Notes under the pieces: model-generated
Database searches by the model: none
The model's input: only the letters and a program-made list of their open reading frames with translations
Told to the model about the DNA's origin: nothing
Position numbers and translations under genes: made by a program
In this document: piece by piece, positions 61,588-64,000 of the stretch
Layout: each line of letters begins with the position of its first letter
Position numbering within the stretch: position 1 is the first letter of the stretch
Source: Streptomyces hokutonensis
GTDB taxonomy: Bacteria; Actinomycetota; Actinomycetes; Streptomycetales; Streptomycetaceae
Assembly: GCF_000376565.1 (NCBI RefSeq)
Contig: NZ_BARG01000004.1
Location: forward strand, 1-64,000
DNA: 64,000 nt
Direction of reading: 5' to 3'

Positions 61588-62409
61588 ATGACCGGCCCGT
61601 TCCGCTTCTTCTCACTCCATGTCGTGCGGACGGAGCGGCTCGGGCCGTCTCTGGTCCGGGTGACCTTTGCCGGGGACGACCTGGCCTGCTTCCACTCCGA
61701 CGGGTCCGATCAGTCCCTGTCGCTCTTCCTGCCGCATCCGGGCCAGTCCGAGCCCGCCGTGCCCTACGAGCTCGGTGACGGGTGGTGGCAGGCCTGGCGT
61801 GAACTCCCGGACGACGTGCGGGCGGTGATGCGGTCGTACACGCTTCGCGCGCTGCGCCGCGAACCCGACGAGATCGACATCGACTTCGTGCTGCACGAAC
61901 CCGCCGGGCCAGCCTCCCGGTGGGCCTCGCGCGCCCGCGCCGGATACCGGGTCGTGCTGCTCGGGCCGGCCGTCGCGGACAACCGGGCCATTCGGTTCCG
62001 GCCGCCGGAGGACACCGATCTCGTGGTCGTCTGGGGCGACGAGACCGCTGTCCCCGCCGTGTCCGCGATTCTCGAAGCGCTGCCCGCAGGTATGCCTGCG
62101 CGGGTGTGGCTGGAGGTCCAACATGCCGGTGATGTACAGGACTTGGTGACCGCGGCCGACGCCGAGGTGACCTGGCTGGTGCGGGAGAACCAGGGCGCCG
62201 AGGGGTCCCCCATGGCCCTCGGCGCCCTGCGCGCTGCCCAACTCCCGTTCGCCGAGCGGCCGTACGTCTGGATCGCGGGTGAGTCCGGTCAAGTGAAGGC
62301 GCTGCGGCGGCACTTCGTGAGTGAGCGGGGGTTCGACCGGCGGCGGGTGACCTTCGTGGGGTACTGGCGGCAGGGGCTCAGCGAGGAGCAGTTGCGCGAA
62401 GCGGGGTGA
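61588..62409 (+). CDS. desF: Siderophore-interacting protein (ferric reductase)
   Basis: A 273-residue FAD-dependent siderophore-interacting protein that is thought to reduce Fe(III) in imported ferrioxamine. The FAD domain has VMRSYTLRALRREPDEIDID (RxYT motif) and ASRWASRARAGYRVVLLGPA. The C-terminal NAD(P)H domain has VVVWGDETAVPAVSAILEAL and PYVWIAGESGQVKALRRHFV. A ribosome binding site GAAGGAA precedes the ATG. It follows desE by 102 bases, with a hairpin repeat between them, and precedes the desA iron box. Confidence 0.93.
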   Translation: MTGPFRFFSLHVVRTERLGPSLVRVTFAGDDLACFHSDGSDQSLSLFLPHPGQSEPAVPYELGDGWWQAWRELPDDVRAVMRSYTLRALRREPDEIDIDFVLHEPAGPASRWASRARAGYRVVLLGPAVADNRAIRFRPPEDTDLVVVWGDETAVPAVSAILEALPAGMPARVWLEVQHAGDVQDLVTAADAEVTWLVRENQGAEGSPMALGALRAAQLPFAERPYVWIAGESGQVKALRRHFVSERGFDRRRVTFVGYWRQGLSEEQLREAG

Positions 62410-62469
62410 GAGGCGGCCGATGCGTGAGTGACGGCTGTCACGGGAGGGGTGGGTTCCGAAAGATCTAAG

Positions 62470-62488
62470 TTAGGTTAGCCTTACCTAA
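62470..62488 (+). promoter_or_regulatory. Iron box of the desABCD operon
   Basis: TTAGGTTAGCCTTACCTAA, in reverse TTAGGTAAGGCTAACCTAA, is an almost perfect DmdR1/IdeR iron box. It lies 34 bases before the desA ATG, over the expected promoter, and matches the well-known iron control of desferrioxamine synthesis in Streptomyces. Confidence 0.93.
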
Positions 62489-62522
62489 GTTCAAATCCGT
62501 CCCCACCCCGGAGGACCCCCAC

Positions 62523-63965
62523 ATGCGCTCGCACCTGCTCAATGACACGACTGCGGAGCACTACCGCCGCTCCGTGACTCAAGGCGTGGAGCGGGTGGCG
62601 GCCAAACTCGCCACCACGGAACGGCCGTTCACCGGCGTCACGGTCGACGCCCTCTCCCCCCTCATCGACCGGATCGACCTCGACCGTCCGCTGCACGACA
62701 CCGCCGCGGTGCTCGACGAGCTGGACGAGGTGTACCTGCGTGACGCGATCTACTTCCACCACCCCCGCTATCTCGCCCACCTCAACTGCCCGGTCGTCAT
62801 CCCCGCGGTGCTCGGCGAGGCGGTGCTCTCCGCCGTCAACTCCTCCCTGGACACCTGGGACCAGTCGGCCGGCGGCACCCTCATCGAGCGCAAGCTGATC
62901 GACTGGACGAACGAGCGGATCGGCCTCGGACCGCACGCCGACGGGGTGTTCACCTCCGGGGGCAGCCAGTCCAACCTCCAGGCGCTGCTGCTGGCCCGCG
63001 AGGAGGCCAAGACCGACAGCCTGGCCAAACTACGTATCTTCGCTTCCGAAGTGAGCCACTTCAGCGTGAAGAAGTCGGCGAAACTGCTCGGCCTCGGGCA
63101 GGACGCCGTCGTGTCGATACCCGTCGGCGCCGACAAGCGAATGCAGACGGTCGCGCTCGCCCGGGAGTTGGAGCGCTGCAAGAACGCCGGGCTCGTGCCC
63201 ATGGCCGTCGTCGCCACCGCCGGCACCACCGACTTCGGCTCCATCGACCCGCTGCCCGAAGTCGCCGAGCTGTGCGAGCAGTTCGGGGTGTGGATGCACG
63301 TCGACGCGGCCTACGGCTGCGGGCTGCTCGCCTCTCTCAAGCACCGGAGCCGGATCGACGGCATCGAACGCGCCGACTCGGTCACCGTGGACTACCACAA
63401 GTCCTTCTTCCAGCCGGTGAGTTCGTCCGCCCTGCTGGTCCGCGACGCCGACACCCTGCGCCACGCGACCTACCACGCGGACTACCTCAACCCGCGCCGC
63501 ATGGTGCAGGAGCGCATCCCCAACCAGGTCGACAAGTCCCTCCAGACCACCCGCCGTTTCGACGCGCTCAAGCTGTGGATGACGCTGCGCGTGATGGGCG
63601 CCGACGGCATCGGCCAACTCTTCGACGAGGTCTGCGACTTGGCCGAGGAGGGCTGGAAGCTGCTCGCCGCCGACCCGCGGTTCGACGTGGTCGTCGAGCC
63701 CACGCTCTCCACCCTCGTCTACCGCTACATCCCGGCCGCCGTCACCGACCCGGCCGAGATCGACCGCGCCAACCTGTACGCCCGCAAGGCCCTGTTCGCC
63801 TCCGGTGACGCGGTGGTCGCGGGCACCAAGGTCGCGGGCCGCCACTACCTGAAGTTCACCCTGCTCAACCCCGAGACGACGGCCGACGACATCGCCGCCG
63901 TCCTCGATCTGATCGCCGGCCATGCCGAGCAGTACCTGGGAGAGTCCCTTGACCGCGCTTCCTGA
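62523..63965 (+). CDS. desA: Lysine decarboxylase of desferrioxamine biosynthesis
   Basis: Decarboxylates L-lysine to cadaverine, the first step of desferrioxamine. The 480-residue PLP enzyme belongs to the group II amino acid decarboxylases: VFTSGGSQSNLQALLLAREE, VVATAGTTDFGSIDPLPEVA, WMHVDAAYGCGLLASLKHRS with the PLP-binding Asp, and VDYHKSFFQPVSSSALLVRD with the Schiff-base Lys. GGAGG is 8 bases before the ATG. An iron box lies just upstream. It overlaps the start of the next gene by 17 bases, so the des genes are tightly coupled. Confidence 0.95.
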   Translation: MRSHLLNDTTAEHYRRSVTQGVERVAAKLATTERPFTGVTVDALSPLIDRIDLDRPLHDTAAVLDELDEVYLRDAIYFHHPRYLAHLNCPVVIPAVLGEAVLSAVNSSLDTWDQSAGGTLIERKLIDWTNERIGLGPHADGVFTSGGSQSNLQALLLAREEAKTDSLAKLRIFASEVSHFSVKKSAKLLGLGQDAVVSIPVGADKRMQTVALARELERCKNAGLVPMAVVATAGTTDFGSIDPLPEVAELCEQFGVWMHVDAAYGCGLLASLKHRSRIDGIERADSVTVDYHKSFFQPVSSSALLVRDADTLRHATYHADYLNPRRMVQERIPNQVDKSLQTTRRFDALKLWMTLRVMGADGIGQLFDEVCDLAEEGWKLLAADPRFDVVVEPTLSTLVYRYIPAAVTDPAEIDRANLYARKALFASGDAVVAGTKVAGRHYLKFTLLNPETTADDIAAVLDLIAGHAEQYLGESLDRAS

Positions 63966-64000
63966 ACCCGCCACCAAGACCTACGACTTCGTGGGCATCG
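63949..64000 (+). CDS. desB: Start of cadaverine N-monooxygenase (partial)
   Basis: The first 17 codons of the next des gene run off the window: MTALPEPATKTYDFVGI (initial codon TTG), reaching the FAD-binding Gly motif expected as GIGxGPxN just beyond the edge. DesB hydroxylates cadaverine. The TTG at 63949 has GGGAGAG about 4 bases before it. It overlaps desA by 17 bases. Confidence 0.8.
   Translation, partial: MTALPEPATKTYDFVGI

Overview
The window is a stretch of high-GC actinobacterial chromosome, almost certainly Streptomyces. Reasons: strongly G/C-biased third codon positions, many GTG starts, 4-base stop/start overlaps, a whiJ-type XRE/DUF397/ATPase cluster, a permease-binding-protein fusion in the ribose operon, and a desferrioxamine (des) cluster with DmdR-type iron boxes. 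From memory, not checked here, the gene order follows the S. coelicolor region from citrate synthase to desA (about SCO2736 to SCO2783), with local differences. No rRNA, tRNA, CRISPR array, phage or insertion sequence was recognised.

Layout. (1) 39-5868: citrate synthase, a RecD2-type helicase, three tandem DUF397 genes (the last truncated), their XRE partner and a divergent anti-sigma-like ATPase. (2) 5949-13162: an orphan TAT-exported binding protein, then the ribose operon rbsR-rbsA-rbsCB-rbsK-rbsD behind twin operators. (3) 13414-19528: a DUF937 protein, a small secreted protein, and an uncharacterised sugar operon (Gfo/Idh/MocA dehydrogenase, DUF993, isomerase, unknown protein) divergent from its own LacI regulator. 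(4) 19572-29552: DUF4253, a MarR-GNAT fusion, a second isomerase, an aroA-GNAT-hydrolase operon, a secreted family 3 glycosidase with an elaborate upstream region, a lipoprotein, an S37-type peptidase and a small secreted protein. (5) 29655-41651: a 1240-residue fused ABC exporter followed by a duplicated scrap of its own 3' end, secreted esterase-like and beta-lactamase-fold proteins, a Gly-rich GT39 membrane glycosyltransferase, endonuclease I, a frameshifted HXXEE protein, a nitrilase and a VOC protein. (6) 41695-47504: TPP enzyme, agmatinase-type ureohydrolase, sodium/solute symporter and a divergent PucR regulator, which looks like a guanidino or amine utilisation module. (7) 47583-58249: phosphatase-like protein, zinc/cation exporter, TesB thioesterase, acyl-CoA dehydrogenase, then a TetR-controlled leucine/isovalerate catabolic (liu-type) operon. 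(8) 58481-64000: heme oxygenase plus polyprenyl synthase, divergent from desE, desF, desA and the start of desB.

The genes form short, self-contained catabolic or transport modules, most with a divergent or leading regulator and a visible operator. The items most worth following are the heme oxygenase/polyprenyl synthase pair that appears to share an iron box with desE, the DUF993 sugar operon, the single composite degenerate ATP site in the fused ABC exporter, the frameshift in the HXXEE gene, and the paired operators and long inverted repeat in front of the family 3 glycosidase.
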